DNA from: Sorghum bicolor
Taxonomy: Eukaryota > Streptophyta > Magnoliopsida > Poales > Poaceae
DNA length: 64,000 nucleotides
Direction: 5' to 3'
NCBI RefSeq assembly: GCF_000003195.3
Contig: NC_012872.2
Coordinates: 22,282,066-22,346,065, forward strand
In this document: positions 63,901 to 64,000 of the stretch, piece by piece
How positions within the stretch are numbered: position 1 is the first letter of the stretch
How the letters are laid out: the number at the start of each line of letters is the position of its first letter
Notes under the pieces: model-generated
Database searches by the model: none
Told to the model about the DNA's origin: nothing
The model's input: the letters and a program-made list of their open reading frames with translations, nothing else
Position numbers and translations under genes: made by a program

Positions 63901-64000
63901 TGACTCTCAGGAACCAGTCTTTCCATCCCTTGGTAGGACTGGGCCAGGAACGGAAAGCATCTTTCCATAGATCTACGGAGAAGTTCTCGGCTCTAAAGGG
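60910..64000 (-). pseudogene. Antisense passenger gene of element G: plant mobile domain plus coiled coil, at least six exons
   Basis: Exons on the minus strand with GT-AG borders and agreeing phases: 64000 (edge)-62655, 62571-62371, 62309-62280, 62199-61858, 61766-61678, 61605-60910. The first exon encodes the aminotransferase-like plant mobile domain (PMD, PF10536): SYFWSDTLNAFVFGHGPASP, LTGLDIST, FLNMWLDKFVFCG, GGPWWFIIMWL. Later exons are Ser/Thr/Pro-rich and the last is a long coiled coil (LKQVEEALSQAQQEENQLPK, EQERNIQARKALQMKKKL). Breaks: frameshift near 63610, TAG 62949, frameshift in the fourth exon, a TAG in the fifth, TGA 61207. PMD genes are known as extra ORFs of some Tat elements; role unknown. 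The 5' end is outside the window. Confidence 0.8.

Larger units (their letters stand above)
42650..64000 (+). mobile_element. Element G: decayed Tat-lineage element with antisense passenger gene
   Basis: 5' LTR 42650-43381, PBS 43389-43406, gag from 43430, protease near 47700, RT split at 48465/57864 by element I, then RNase H, second RNase H and integrase to 60753, and an antisense gene from 60910 to the right edge. The 3' LTR is outside the window. Solo LTR H and element I are inserted in it. Many stops and frameshifts show it is the oldest Tat copy here. Its interior has a striking excess of GCCGAT/ATCGGC. Confidence 0.85.

Overview
The window is a plant nuclear DNA segment made almost entirely of nested Ty3/gypsy LTR retrotransposons. 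Grass (Poaceae) origin is inferred from the families: Athila-type elements with a tRNA-Asp primer site and Tat-lineage elements (RIRE2/Grande-like) with a doubled RNase H and intron-bearing genes on the antisense strand. I found no single-copy host gene, tRNA, rRNA, CRISPR array or prokaryotic operon.

Layout, left to right. Element A (1-3220, minus) is the 5' part of an Athila-type element (LTR, PBS, gag-protease) running off the left edge. It lies inside element B (3221-16209, minus), a Tat-lineage element whose gag-pol frame carries six extra stop codons and whose region beyond pol holds a six-exon passenger gene on the opposite strand (3946-8145, plus). B in turn interrupts the left LTR of element C (16210-41432, minus), an old Athila-type element keeping a gag relic but no pol. 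Inside C are two complete younger insertions with perfect 5-bp target duplications: D (16931-25126, minus; gag remnant and protease but no RT) and E (25491-34813, plus; gag-pol plus a separate promoter-driven downstream ORF). Right of C is a relic of another spliced passenger gene (41433-42604, plus). Element G follows (42650 to the right edge, plus), a decayed Tat-lineage element with its own antisense passenger gene, a plant-mobile-domain gene of at least six exons (60910-64000, minus). G is interrupted by a solo Athila LTR H (44288-45555) and by a nearly intact Tat element I (48466-57863, minus), a relative of B that has lost almost all of its passenger gene.

How the parts work together: gag-pol of I is the only set that looks complete; a conserved in-frame UAG separates gag-protease from RT-RNaseH-integrase in both B and I. 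E has full domains but a stop in gag, an unusual protease motif and a missing integrase glutamate. D has LTR, PBS and PPT signals but lacks enzymes, so it would have depended on proteins supplied in trans. By-eye LTR differences (about 1.0% in I, 1.4% in E, 2.1% in D) suggest insertions within roughly the last million years at commonly used grass rates; C and G are older.

The most interesting signals are the three spliced passenger genes sharing an N-terminal-domain-to-coiled-coil plan, the precise loss of one in element I, the LTR-like promoter in front of the extra ORF of E, a covarying hairpin beside the polypurine tract, internal PPT-like copies downstream of ORF modules, and a strong GCCGAT/ATCGGC motif excess in element G.
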